Source of the DNA: JAEXNA01 sp050486105
GTDB lineage: Bacteria > Vulcanimicrobiota > Xenobia > Xenobiales > JADMJV01
Direction: 5' to 3'
DNA: 64,000 nt
Assembly (NCBI GenBank): GCA_050486105.1
Contig: JBJHCR010000001.1
Location: forward strand, 1-64,000
Numbering within the stretch: the stretch's first letter is position 1; every line of letters starts with the position of its first letter. The position numbers were made by a program, and so were the translations under genes. Of the stretch, positions 44,264-52,521 are shown piece by piece. The notes below the pieces were generated by a model. That model did no database searches. It was not told the DNA's origin and saw nothing but the letters and a program-made list of their open reading frames with translations.

Positions 44264-47200
44264 ATGGACAACAACATCTCTAACCCCAATCGTCAGATCT
44301 CGACTCAACCAACGCTCCCAACCACTCAAACTCCCACCCCTTCAGCGAAAGCTCGGGCCATTTTGCAAATGGTGACGGGACCAAAATCCGAACGCGTCTC
44401 AGAGCTGACCCAGAAGCTCGAGAACACGGTCCAAAGGCTCAGTGGCGCCCTAGCAGAGGTGCAAGTTTCCTCCGAGGAGCTCCAACCCCCTCAACTTCCG
44501 AGCAGTTCAGGTTCGGGGCCAGGAACTGAGCACCAGCAGAGACGAGAGGCCCTAAAGCAAGCCGAAGCGCAGACCCGGAGCGGAGCCGTGTTCAACGCCA
44601 ATGAAGATGTCACCGCCATTTTTCAGGCCACTCGAGGACGATTGGGTACTGACAAAACGGCCCTGCGAGAACTCTTTTGGGATCGCTCGCCTGAACAACT
44701 GCGGGCCATCTCGGAAACGTACGGAGATCGTTATCCTGATCGAGACCTCTGGAAAGATCTCGAAAGAGATCTGGGGAATCCTAGGGACAGACAGATGCTG
44801 GCCTCCCTTCGCGAAGGGGATCGGGTGACCGCAGCAAGCGCTGCACTCGTGGATGCCACCACGGGGTTAGGCAACAAAGGGCGAGTTGAGTTCGTCTTGG
44901 AGAGGCTGGCACCGGAGGAGGTGAGCCTGGTTCAAGAACGCTATCGACAAGATCATCCTAACGGACGCTCCTTGCAGGACTGGACGGACCGAAACTTCAA
45001 AAATGAAGCTCGAGACCGGGTGACTTCTCTCCTGGAAGGCGATCCCCAAAGCGCGCAAATCTCACAGATGCAAGAGAATCTCCGCAAACGTAACGGCAAC
45101 GAGGTGCTGGCGGAGCTGCGTTCTCTGGACCCCGAAGCTCGGAAAGAGTTCGTAGAGTCTTTCGATACCCAAGCCAAGGATGGTGAGAAACTTCAAGATC
45201 GGATCCAAGCCGCGCTGAGAGGGACGAATCGAGACCAGGCTTTGGCTCTCATGGAGGGCAACGATGCTCGAGCCGACGCGGTCTTAATTCAAGATGCCGT
45301 CGACGGACTTGGCTCGAATAGAACCAAGCTGTGGAGGGCTTTGGGTTCAGAGATTCCCGATCCCCAAGAACGCCGAGAGCATCTCGAAAGAGTCGAGGCG
45401 GAGTACGACAATATGTACGGACCCGAGAGTCCGAAGCGAGGAAAATCTCTTCGTGCACGTCTAGCCTCGGAATTGAGCGGTGAACATCTCGAGAGAGCTC
45501 AATTCCTACTCGGTGACGGAGAGGTTCCTGCCGGTCATCAAATTCGCTATGCCGTGAGCGGGTCGAAGAAGAGCGGCCAAGACTTGGCTCGGCTCGTCGA
45601 ACAGCACGGTCCGGATAAAGCGAGGGAACTGTACGCTGAAGCGACGCGATCGCAAGCCTTTCCCTCTGGGCGAAGCCTGGATGACGACGTGCAGTCTCGG
45701 TTGGGAGGACGAGGTCGATTTGAAGCCAAAACCGCTTTGCTCGGAACCCCTGAGACCCCTGAAGACAAGGTCGCTCGGACCGTAGAGCGCACCCGTTTCG
45801 AAACGAAAGGCTTGGGTGGAGTTTTCACCAACACCGACAACATTCTGGTGCAAAACACCGAGCGAGCCCAGGAAGCTCTTGAAAACCTTAAGGCCGCTCG
45901 AGAATCGGGGGATCAGGAAGCTCAAAAAGAGTGGACTTTGCGAATCGATGAGCTCACGGGGTACGCCTCAGAGGACACCGAGGTCTTCCGCGCCGAGAAA
46001 GACGGGGCCACCGAAGTCACCGCTGGGGTTGCCGCCGGGGTCGCTGCGGCCGTCGCCATTGGTGTTACCGGGGGAGCAGCGGCACCGGCTATCGCCGTCG
46101 CCGCTGGAGCCACCGCTGGAGCGGCCGCCAACTACGGAGTTCGCAACGTCATGGCGGGCAACGCCTACGATCAAGGCGATGCTATGAAAGACCTGGCCAT
46201 CGGAGCAGTAGAAGGTCTGGGGGTCAAAGGGGGCGCGGTCGCCGGTCGAATTGTTCGGGAAGGTCTCGACTCTAAAGTGAAGAGCGTGGCTGCCAACCGC
46301 TGGCTGGGAGGTACCCTTCAAGCAGCTGCTGACGGCGCGGTCGGTGGTGCCATGCTCGGGGCAGCGGATAGCGCCTTAGGTCGAGACACTTGGGACGATG
46401 GTTTGGGTTCCGGACTGGAAACGGTAGTATTTTCCACAGGGCAGGGGAGCCTTTTCGGCACTGCCATAGGAGGCGGACTCGGCGCCGGTCTGGGTGGGAT
46501 AAGCCGCGGGGGCAAAGCATTCCTAGCGAATGACGTGGTCTCCGAGGGGGGAGATCGAGTACGCTCGATGATGGGCAGACCTCGATCCCGTGAGCTGCCA
46601 ATTGAGGAGTTCGACCAAGCGGTCATCGAAGCTAGGAAGGCCTCTCCGCCACCAAGTCCTCAACAGCAGGTCCGAAATCAAGAGCTTTGGAGTAACCGGG
46701 CCTACTTGGACTCTCAAAATTATCGCAACCTCGACGTCAAGCAGCGGGAAAACTTCGACTTTCTGGCCAAGGCGGTGACTGAAACCGGCGAACAGGGAGA
46801 ACGCGCGGGGGCTGCCTTGGTAGGAATGTTGGAATCCGGAAAGCTGCTAAAGACCACCACCGATGGGAGCAGTGTTCTGGATAATCTTCGCTCTTTGCGC
46901 GAGAACCCTCGACTCCCCCAGGTGGGCCCAGAAGCCGATGAGCTCTTTTTGTCGACCTTGAGAATAGTAGACAACCCCGGAGCGATCCATCAGGCTCAGC
47001 GTGGGACCTGTGCTGCCGCAACGATACAGTTTCTGCACGCAACGAGCGACCCTGCGGACTTTGTCAGAGTGATGGATGGCTTGACTTCGCAAGGAGTGGT
47101 GACCACCAAGGGTGGGTTCGAACTCAAGGTGAACAAATCAGCTTTCGAGCAACTCGGATTCGATCCAAGAACGGGTACCAGGATTGAGTCTAGGATGAGC

Positions 47201-47995
47201 ATTGATGATCGGGGCGAAGAGGTGTTTCTCGCCAGCAATCGAGGCCCTGTATCCCGAATTTATCAAAGCACCGCTATGGATAGCGTCGGCGATTTAGTTG
47301 TTAAGGGGCATATCGCTGAATACGACAACTTGATCATGAAGATCGACACAACGGACGCAAACGGAAATCCTGTGCAACGAGAGTTGGGGCCAGAAGGAGT
47401 CGGGGTCTATACCTTCGCTCAGATGAATGGCTCGGACTACAATCGAGGCGGTTTTCGCTTGAGAGAATCAGCCACAGGAGACATCCTCAGGGATCCGTCC
47501 CCGAACTCTCCTGGGGTCGTCGTCTTGGATGGGCTCAGACCAGAACAGCAGAAAGGATTGATGAGCAGAATGTTGGGCCATAGAGTCCGTGCTCAAGAAC
47601 TGGCTCCCGATGCCCTTGCTCTCAGCGCCCAAAACCCCCAGCCGAGCTTCACCGCAGATGGTCTCACCCTTCGCGATCGACGGGCTTACCAAGCCGTAAT
47701 CCTGGGTGCGATCAAGGCGCAGAAAGAGGGAGTACCGATGACCGTAGGGTTGAAATGGGGTGATGGAGGTCACGCAGTGTCAGTCATGGGATTCACCGAT
47801 GACGGCCGCTTACTGATCAGAAATCCCCAAGTGGTCGGGAGGGACGTTTGGGAGCCTGGCGACCTTTCCCCCCGCCGAGACTCCGATCCGGAAAGCATCG
47901 GAGCAGCCCTATCCGAGGCGGGATTCAGCGCCATCGAGCCCCAAGAGTTTTTTAGGCATCTTAGGACTGCGCGTGTTGCTCGGGTTCCCCAGTGA
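44264..47995 (+). CDS. Annexin-repeat / glycine-zipper / papain-like protease protein
   Basis: 1243 aa. Residues 1-110: Pro/Thr-rich polar leader without signal peptide. Residues about 115-495: some five annexin-like repeats, best in the first (IFQATRGRLGTDKTALRELF, then PEQLRAISETYG and DLWKDLERDLG). The Ca-binding GxGT loop is partly kept (GRLGTD, GLGSN). About 584-625, 686-705 and 720-750: glycine-zipper hydrophobic segments. C-terminal domain: papain-like cysteine protease with Q910 and C916 (QAQRGTCAAA, the papain Q-to-C spacing), H1170 (GGHAVSVMGF) and N1187 (LIRNP). I infer a secreted effector or toxin that binds membrane, inserts and cleaves. Leaderless promoter TAGACG-17-TAGGCT ends 6 bases before the ATG. 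Confidence 0.75.
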   Translation: MDNNISNPNRQISTQPTLPTTQTPTPSAKARAILQMVTGPKSERVSELTQKLENTVQRLSGALAEVQVSSEELQPPQLPSSSGSGPGTEHQQRREALKQAEAQTRSGAVFNANEDVTAIFQATRGRLGTDKTALRELFWDRSPEQLRAISETYGDRYPDRDLWKDLERDLGNPRDRQMLASLREGDRVTAASAALVDATTGLGNKGRVEFVLERLAPEEVSLVQERYRQDHPNGRSLQDWTDRNFKNEARDRVTSLLEGDPQSAQISQMQENLRKRNGNEVLAELRSLDPEARKEFVESFDTQAKDGEKLQDRIQAALRGTNRDQALALMEGNDARADAVLIQDAVDGLGSNRTKLWRALGSEIPDPQERREHLERVEAEYDNMYGPESPKRGKSLRARLASELSGEHLERAQFLLGDGEVPAGHQIRYAVSGSKKSGQDLARLVEQHGPDKARELYAEATRSQAFPSGRSLDDDVQSRLGGRGRFEAKTALLGTPETPEDKVARTVERTRFETKGLGGVFTNTDNILVQNTERAQEALENLKAARESGDQEAQKEWTLRIDELTGYASEDTEVFRAEKDGATEVTAGVAAGVAAAVAIGVTGGAAAPAIAVAAGATAGAAANYGVRNVMAGNAYDQGDAMKDLAIGAVEGLGVKGGAVAGRIVREGLDSKVKSVAANRWLGGTLQAAADGAVGGAMLGAADSALGRDTWDDGLGSGLETVVFSTGQGSLFGTAIGGGLGAGLGGISRGGKAFLANDVVSEGGDRVRSMMGRPRSRELPIEEFDQAVIEARKASPPPSPQQQVRNQELWSNRAYLDSQNYRNLDVKQRENFDFLAKAVTETGEQGERAGAALVGMLESGKLLKTTTDGSSVLDNLRSLRENPRLPQVGPEADELFLSTLRIVDNPGAIHQAQRGTCAAATIQFLHATSDPADFVRVMDGLTSQGVVTTKGGFELKVNKSAFEQLGFDPRTGTRIESRMSIDDRGEEVFLASNRGPVSRIYQSTAMDSVGDLVVKGHIAEYDNLIMKIDTTDANGNPVQRELGPEGVGVYTFAQMNGSDYNRGGFRLRESATGDILRDPSPNSPGVVVLDGLRPEQQKGLMSRMLGHRVRAQELAPDALALSAQNPQPSFTADGLTLRDRRAYQAVILGAIKAQKEGVPMTVGLKWGDGGHAVSVMGFTDDGRLLIRNPQVVGRDVWEPGDLSPRRDSDPESIGAALSEAGFSAIEPQEFFRHLRTARVARVPQ

Positions 47996-48075
47996 CAACT
48001 CCAGAAGGGCGCGATTTTTTGGACTTTTCTGAGTCAGTCCTGGTTATTGGATAACCTTCGAGGTAAGCTTGAACT

Positions 48076-49692
48076 ATGAGGCCATCCCGTTCTCGAGGAT
48101 TTTCTGCAGGAGGTGCTTTGGTCATGGTGGCTATTGTGGCCATCCTGGCCGGAGCTCTAAGTCGATTAGTGGTCAACCATCTCTATCTTGGACAGCGCCT
48201 GGAGAACGGTTCCCGAGCCCTGAACTTGGCCAAATCGGCCACCGCTCAGGCGGTGGCCGAACTGATCGCCGATCAAGGTTTCGGAACCACCGAAGAGGCT
48301 TCCGCTACGGTACGGTTGGAGATCGAGGGTGGGCTAGGCCTGCTCACTTTCTCGGAAGCTCAGGCCTCAGCCTTGGGCATCTCCTGCTCTACCAATAATC
48401 TGGAATCGACAACCGCGATCCAAGCACCCGATGGAAAATCGGTGAGGGGTTCAACGGTTCGACTGCTGGCCCAAGGCCGATTCGGCGGGGTCACTCGAAC
48501 GGTGGAATCGGTGATCGAAATTCCTCAGTTTCCTTGGGCTGTGGCTGCGGGGGGGAAGGTCAGCCTTGAGCAAGGTGTCCTCATCGGCTCCTTGCCCGAA
48601 GGAGTTTGGCCTCCGGTCTTGGAGGACTTGCTTCCGGCTGACGTAGTGTCGAACTCCGACTCAGGCGACGCGGTGATTCTAGCCCGGCAAACCACGGTCT
48701 TGGGAGATGTGGAAACTCCTGGAAGGGTCCAACTCGGAGACGACACAGTGCTGATCGAAGGAGCTATCTTGGAAGGAGCAGCTCCGTTGTCTATTCCGCT
48801 GCTCGATGCTAGTCAGTACGATCCTCTGCTCTCCGGTTTAGAGTACGATGATCTCACCTCCACTGCCGAGGTCTTCGAGCCTCTCACCCTAATGGGAGTT
48901 GCTCGAAGCGATCTAAGCTTGAGTCTACCCGGTGGATTGATTCTTCAAAAAGCCCAGCTGTTTGTGGACGGCGATCTGTGGATTCAAGGCACTCTAGAGG
49001 GAGAAGGTGTCCTAGTGGTCACCGGAGATCTCACTTTGGAGGGTCTGGCAAATCTTGAAGGTGCAACCAAACTCGCCCTCCTGGCTGATGGCCGGGTCTC
49101 CCTGCAAGGGCGTGGCCCCACAGAGAGTAAGTTTCGTGTGCTGGTCTTCTGTGGTCAGGGGGTCGAGGTTGGCAGAATGACCTTGGTCGGCTCGCTGGTT
49201 GCAGGTCAAAGTGGAGCCGATGTCAGGCTCTCGGAAACGTATCTGGTCGCCGAAAAAGCGGCCTCACCGGAAGTGAGTAAAGAGTTCTACATAGGGACCC
49301 TTGATCCCAACAACCCGCGCTACCACGACGAGAGCGTTAGCGACATCCCCCCTCCGTCCGGGTCCCTACTTAGGCTCAAATTTTGGCGAGAGACCGAGGC
49401 AGACTATCCTGTAGAAGTTGAGTTTCAGTACCGGCAGAATCCGCCCTATTTTTGGACTATCGCCAACGCCGCAGACACCTGGCGAGTGCAAACCGAGTTG
49501 AGCTGGCTCTTGGATGATTGGACCGAAGTGCCGAGAGATGAATGGGTTGAGACCATTCTGGATCGATTTCCGCTGAGCAGTTTCACCGAACAGATAACCA
49601 GTGAATCCGCCACCAGTTCCTTTGGGTCTGATTTGTCCCACTTGATACCGGTTAAGGATCGCATAAGGATGATCTCTTGCTTCGAGCACTGA
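48076..49692 (+). CDS. Large pseudopilin-like protein with beta-helical domain
   Basis: 538 aa. An N-terminal type IV pilin-like segment without a clear prepilin peptidase E5 (GFSAGGALVMVAIVAILAGALSRLVVNHL), then LAKSATAQAVAELIADQGF, similar to the PilX/GspK start. The rest has bactofilin- or beta-helix-like repeats, e.g. DTVLIEGAILEGAAPL, DLWIQGTLEGEGVLVVTGDLTLEG. It is likely a surface-exposed tip or minor pseudopilin. RBS GAGGTAAG upstream. It overlaps the next pseudopilin gene by 16 bp, forming a three-gene operon. Confidence 0.7.
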   Translation: MRPSRSRGFSAGGALVMVAIVAILAGALSRLVVNHLYLGQRLENGSRALNLAKSATAQAVAELIADQGFGTTEEASATVRLEIEGGLGLLTFSEAQASALGISCSTNNLESTTAIQAPDGKSVRGSTVRLLAQGRFGGVTRTVESVIEIPQFPWAVAAGGKVSLEQGVLIGSLPEGVWPPVLEDLLPADVVSNSDSGDAVILARQTTVLGDVETPGRVQLGDDTVLIEGAILEGAAPLSIPLLDASQYDPLLSGLEYDDLTSTAEVFEPLTLMGVARSDLSLSLPGGLILQKAQLFVDGDLWIQGTLEGEGVLVVTGDLTLEGLANLEGATKLALLADGRVSLQGRGPTESKFRVLVFCGQGVEVGRMTLVGSLVAGQSGADVRLSETYLVAEKAASPEVSKEFYIGTLDPNNPRYHDESVSDIPPPSGSLLRLKFWRETEADYPVEVEFQYRQNPPYFWTIANAADTWRVQTELSWLLDDWTEVPRDEWVETILDRFPLSSFTEQITSESATSSFGSDLSHLIPVKDRIRMISCFEH

Positions 49693-50081
49693 GGTTGTCG
49701 CCCAGTGACTCCGGCTTTAGCCTGGGCGAGTTCGCCTTGGTGAGCTGCCTGGTCTGTATGCTGCTGATTTCCTTGGTGAATCTATTTCCCTCGAGTCTGA
49801 TAGCGGTGAACAGCAGCCAGCAACGGCAACAGGCCTATAACTTGGCTCAGAATGCGCTGGCGATGGTCCAGGCGCGATCGTTCACCAGCCTCCATCAGGG
49901 GCCACTGGACCTGCCAGAGTTGGAGGTTCCTCCGGGCTACGAACTGTCCATAACCGTCACTCCGGTGGATCCCTATTCCTTCGACCACCTCAAGCGAGTG
50001 TCTGTTCGGGTGGATTGGCAGGTCCGACAGCGGAATCTGAATCTGGCGGAGGATCTCCTTGTTCACCCAGCCCGTCCATAG
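49677..50081 (+). CDS. Minor pseudopilin, PilV/GspI-like
   Basis: 134 aa. Prepilin site G-FSLGE with the conserved E5, followed by a hydrophobic helix (FALVSCLVCMLLISLVNLF). Short globular tail with a coiled SSQQRQQAYNLAQNALAMVQ. The PilV/GspI type is based on size and position between the PilX/GspK-like and PilW/GspJ-like genes. Needs a prepilin peptidase not present in the window. Confidence 0.8.
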   Translation: MLRALRLSPSDSGFSLGEFALVSCLVCMLLISLVNLFPSSLIAVNSSQQRQQAYNLAQNALAMVQARSFTSLHQGPLDLPELEVPPGYELSITVTPVDPYSFDHLKRVSVRVDWQVRQRNLNLAEDLLVHPARP

Positions 50082-50649
50082 GAACAACTCTAAGCGGACA
50101 AATCACTCTGGCTCAGGCCTGACCTTGGCGGAGGTCCTGGTTGTTGCCACCTTGATGGTTCTTCTCTTGAGCTTGATTCTCGGTATCCTCTTGAGTTCTT
50201 TTCGGGTTTCCGCTGATGGGGCATCGAAAGTTGAACTCGAGCAAAGACTGCTGCTTCTCGCACAGAGATTGACAACGGACCTCAAGATGGCCTCTAAGAG
50301 TTCGGTGCAGGTTCTCGGACCCTCTCTATCCATTCACCGTCGTCTCAAGAACCCAACTTTGCTGGCCTGGGATACCGACCTGGTGATCTATAGGCTGCTG
50401 GATCAGGGACTTGAGCGACGAGTTGTGCCGGCTCCGGTGACCGATCGCCCATTTCGACCCTCCTCGGAATCCGAATGGCAAGCCCTCTTGAGTGCGCAAG
50501 CTCAGGAGGTTCGGATCTTCTCCGATGTGTCGGAGTTTGAGGTGGAGGTCGGCAAGGAGGCCCTGGTCACCTTTAGCTTGTTGGTGACTCAGGGCCACAG
50601 ACGAGGCCGTGTTCAGCGCGTAGTCTTTTTGCCACAGTCCGGAGGATAG
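50059..50649 (+). CDS. Minor pseudopilin, PilW/GspJ-like
   Basis: 196 aa, TTG start overlapping the previous gene by 23 bp. Prepilin motif G-LTLAEVLVV with E5 and a long hydrophobic helix, then LLLAQRLTTDLKMASKSSV, a typical GspJ/PilW segment. Completes the minor-pilin trio that primes assembly of a type IV pilus or type II pseudopilus. Confidence 0.82.
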   Translation: MFTQPVHRNNSKRTNHSGSGLTLAEVLVVATLMVLLLSLILGILLSSFRVSADGASKVELEQRLLLLAQRLTTDLKMASKSSVQVLGPSLSIHRRLKNPTLLAWDTDLVIYRLLDQGLERRVVPAPVTDRPFRPSSESEWQALLSAQAQEVRIFSDVSEFEVEVGKEALVTFSLLVTQGHRRGRVQRVVFLPQSGG

Positions 50650-50669
50650 GGCATTTTCATGACTCTTCT

Positions 50670-51014
50670 TTACTTTAAGAGCAAGCTGGGGACAAACAGC
50701 GGGCGTTTCAATGGAGTGCCGATCCGTCCATTCTCTGCCGGCTTATAGTCGGGATACTTCTCGGGGTCGGCCATTTTGAAGGGGGTGCCGATCCGTCCAT
50801 TCTCAGCCGGTTTATAGTCGGGATACTTCTCGGGGTCGGCCATTTTGAAGGGGCCTGGAGTGAAGCTGGGAGTGAAGGTGTCTTTGGGCTCTAGGACCGG
50901 GCTTTCGTCGGCCGGGGGCTCTAAGCATTCGGGGCACTGAGAATCCGGGTGACATTCGATGGGTTTGATAGGAAGGGGTTGGTGATTTGGGAATAAGCTG
51001 AGTCCGAAAGCCAT
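50670..51014 (-). CDS. Small repeat protein under a SARP-like box
   Basis: 114 aa from ATG 51014 with GAGGAGA upstream. A longer frame to 51152 crosses the promoter and is rejected. Polar, Pro-rich, no signal peptide: MAFGLSLFPNHQPLPIKPIE, then CHPDSQCPEC (possible metal or disulfide Cys cluster), then two tandem 23-residue repeats (FKMADPEKYPDYKPAENG...). No known family. Position next to pseudopilins and kinase, and the shared promoter with the 374-aa gene, suggest a regulated effector or structural peptide. Confidence 0.65.
   Translation of the reverse strand: MAFGLSLFPNHQPLPIKPIECHPDSQCPECLEPPADESPVLEPKDTFTPSFTPGPFKMADPEKYPDYKPAENGRIGTPFKMADPEKYPDYKPAENGRIGTPLKRPLFVPSLLLK
50713..50850 (-). 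repeat. Two 69-bp tandem repeats inside the 114-aa gene
   Basis: Units 50713-50781 and 50782-50850 are nearly identical and encode a 23-residue unit beginning FKMADPEKYPDYKPAENG. Recent in-frame duplication. Confidence 0.9.
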
Positions 51015-51056
51015 GATTTTGTATCTCCTCTTTGGTCGTTTTCTCTCTGTAGACCA

Positions 51057-51091
51057 ATCATAGCTGACCGCATTCCGAATCGATTCCGAAT
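51057..51091 (-). promoter_or_regulatory. Putative SARP-controlled promoter, site 2
   Basis: TTCCGAATCGATTCCGAAT (51073-51091), one base different from site 1 at 44177-44195, again 11-bp period and exactly 10 bp from a -10 (TATGAT on the minus strand, 51057-51062), 42 bp before ATG 51014. It lies between this small gene and the divergent kinase gene. Confidence 0.72.
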
Positions 51092-51213
51092 GAGGGCACA
51101 TCAAGTTTCCAAGGTGAAAACATTTCCTGAGCAGTTCATCGTTGGGCTCCATCGGAATCCAAATAGCGAGCTAGGGAAGGACGGGATCCGACTCGATCGA
51201 AACCTATAGGGTC

Positions 51214-52494
51214 GTGGTAACTAGAGTTCTCCTGGGATTTTTCGCTCTTCTCTCATTCAATCAAGCCATGGCCGAGCCCATCGAGGTCTTGGTGAGGACC
51301 TTTCCACCTGGAGCGACTCTCAGGGATCAGTACAACAATCATCTTGGTCGGAGCGGTGAGCCGGTTTTGCTCGAATGGACTCGAGAGCAGGGGATATTGC
51401 AGCTTCAGATCTCTTTGCCTGGTCATAAATCGGTCACTCGCAGTGTAAGCTATCGGGAATTGATATCGGGGGTGTATCCCGAGGACGGACCCATCAGGTT
51501 GCCTGCTGAGAATCCTGGGGTGGCGCTGGCCGACATCTTAAAGCATAAAACGGCTGAGGTTTTAGGGCTGTCCCTAGCTCTCTTGGTGTTTGGAGCCTTC
51601 TGGTCAGTCAAGTTGAGAGCAAGAAGGAAGTCTACTCCGAAGAGGTTTCAAAAAGTGGGTTCCTATCTGCTCGAGGAGCGAATCGGTGCCGGAGCCACCG
51701 CAGAGGTTTTCCGAGCCGTATCCGAGTCGGACTCCGGCGCCCTCCCGGTTGCCTTGAAGCTGATGCAAGGAAGCAGCTTAGATGGACTGAGCAGAGAGAG
51801 ATTCGAGCGAGAGATCCGAACTTCATTGTCTTTGAAGCACCCCAACCTAGCTCAACTCTATGATTGGGGTCAGACCGATGAAGGTGGCCTATACCTGGTC
51901 ACCGAGTATCTCTCTGGTCACACCTTGCGAGAGCAGCTGAAGAAAAATGAACTCTTGGATTTGGCCTTGGTCAGCCGCGTGGTCAGCGCTGTTGCTGAGG
52001 CGCTCTCGTACCTCCATTCTCAAGGGGTTATACACCGGGATGTGAAGCCTGACAACATCTTCTTGACCGACGACGGAGAGGTTCGACTCATCGATCTTGG
52101 CATTTCTTGGCGCCACGATGCGGCACCGCTCACCGGACTTGGGATAGCCTTGGGAACCCCTCACTATATGGCTCCCGAACAGATCAACGGTGAAAACGGT
52201 CCCGCCTCAGACCAGTACGCCCTAGCGGTGACCGCGTTCGAGCTGCTCACCGGCAACCGACCTTTTCAGGCGGCAGAGGGGCTTGAGATTTTGCAGAAAC
52301 ACCTCAAAAACCCAATTCCCAAGGTCAGCATGCACCGAGATCTTGGTCCCCTGATTGATGACATCCTGGCCCAAGGTATGGCGAAGAATCCGGAGTCTCG
52401 CTTTCCTAACGTGCGATCCTTTTCGGACTCTCTGTGCCGCCATCTTTCTCAAGGGGATGATGAGAATCTCGATACGGCAGCCGTGGTGACCTGA
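51214..52494 (+). CDS. Membrane Ser/Thr kinase with extracytoplasmic PEGA-like domain
   Basis: 426 aa, GTG start. Signal peptide about 1-20, a PEGA-like domain outside (about 21-100: PIEVLVRTFPPGATLRDQYN), TM helix about 115-133, then a Hanks-type kinase (about 148-415). Kinase marks: GAGATAEVF glycine loop, VALKLMQ lysine, VIHRDVKPDNIFL catalytic loop, IDLGIS in place of DFG (a common variant), GTPHYMAPEQ. This topology is the reverse of PASTA kinases, which carry their sensor at the C-terminus. It probably senses a wall or envelope signal. The FHA-SARP gene follows 27 bp later. Confidence 0.88.
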   Translation: MVTRVLLGFFALLSFNQAMAEPIEVLVRTFPPGATLRDQYNNHLGRSGEPVLLEWTREQGILQLQISLPGHKSVTRSVSYRELISGVYPEDGPIRLPAENPGVALADILKHKTAEVLGLSLALLVFGAFWSVKLRARRKSTPKRFQKVGSYLLEERIGAGATAEVFRAVSESDSGALPVALKLMQGSSLDGLSRERFEREIRTSLSLKHPNLAQLYDWGQTDEGGLYLVTEYLSGHTLREQLKKNELLDLALVSRVVSAVAEALSYLHSQGVIHRDVKPDNIFLTDDGEVRLIDLGISWRHDAAPLTGLGIALGTPHYMAPEQINGENGPASDQYALAVTAFELLTGNRPFQAAEGLEILQKHLKNPIPKVSMHRDLGPLIDDILAQGMAKNPESRFPNVRSFSDSLCRHLSQGDDENLDTAAVVT

Positions 52495-52521
52495 TTCCTG
52501 ACTCTTGGTCCAGGACTCTCT

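Noticed and set aside
51015..51152. 46-residue N-terminal extension of the 114-aa protein
   Set aside because: It would cross the SARP-type repeats and -10 hexamer, and ATG 51014 has a far better ribosome site.
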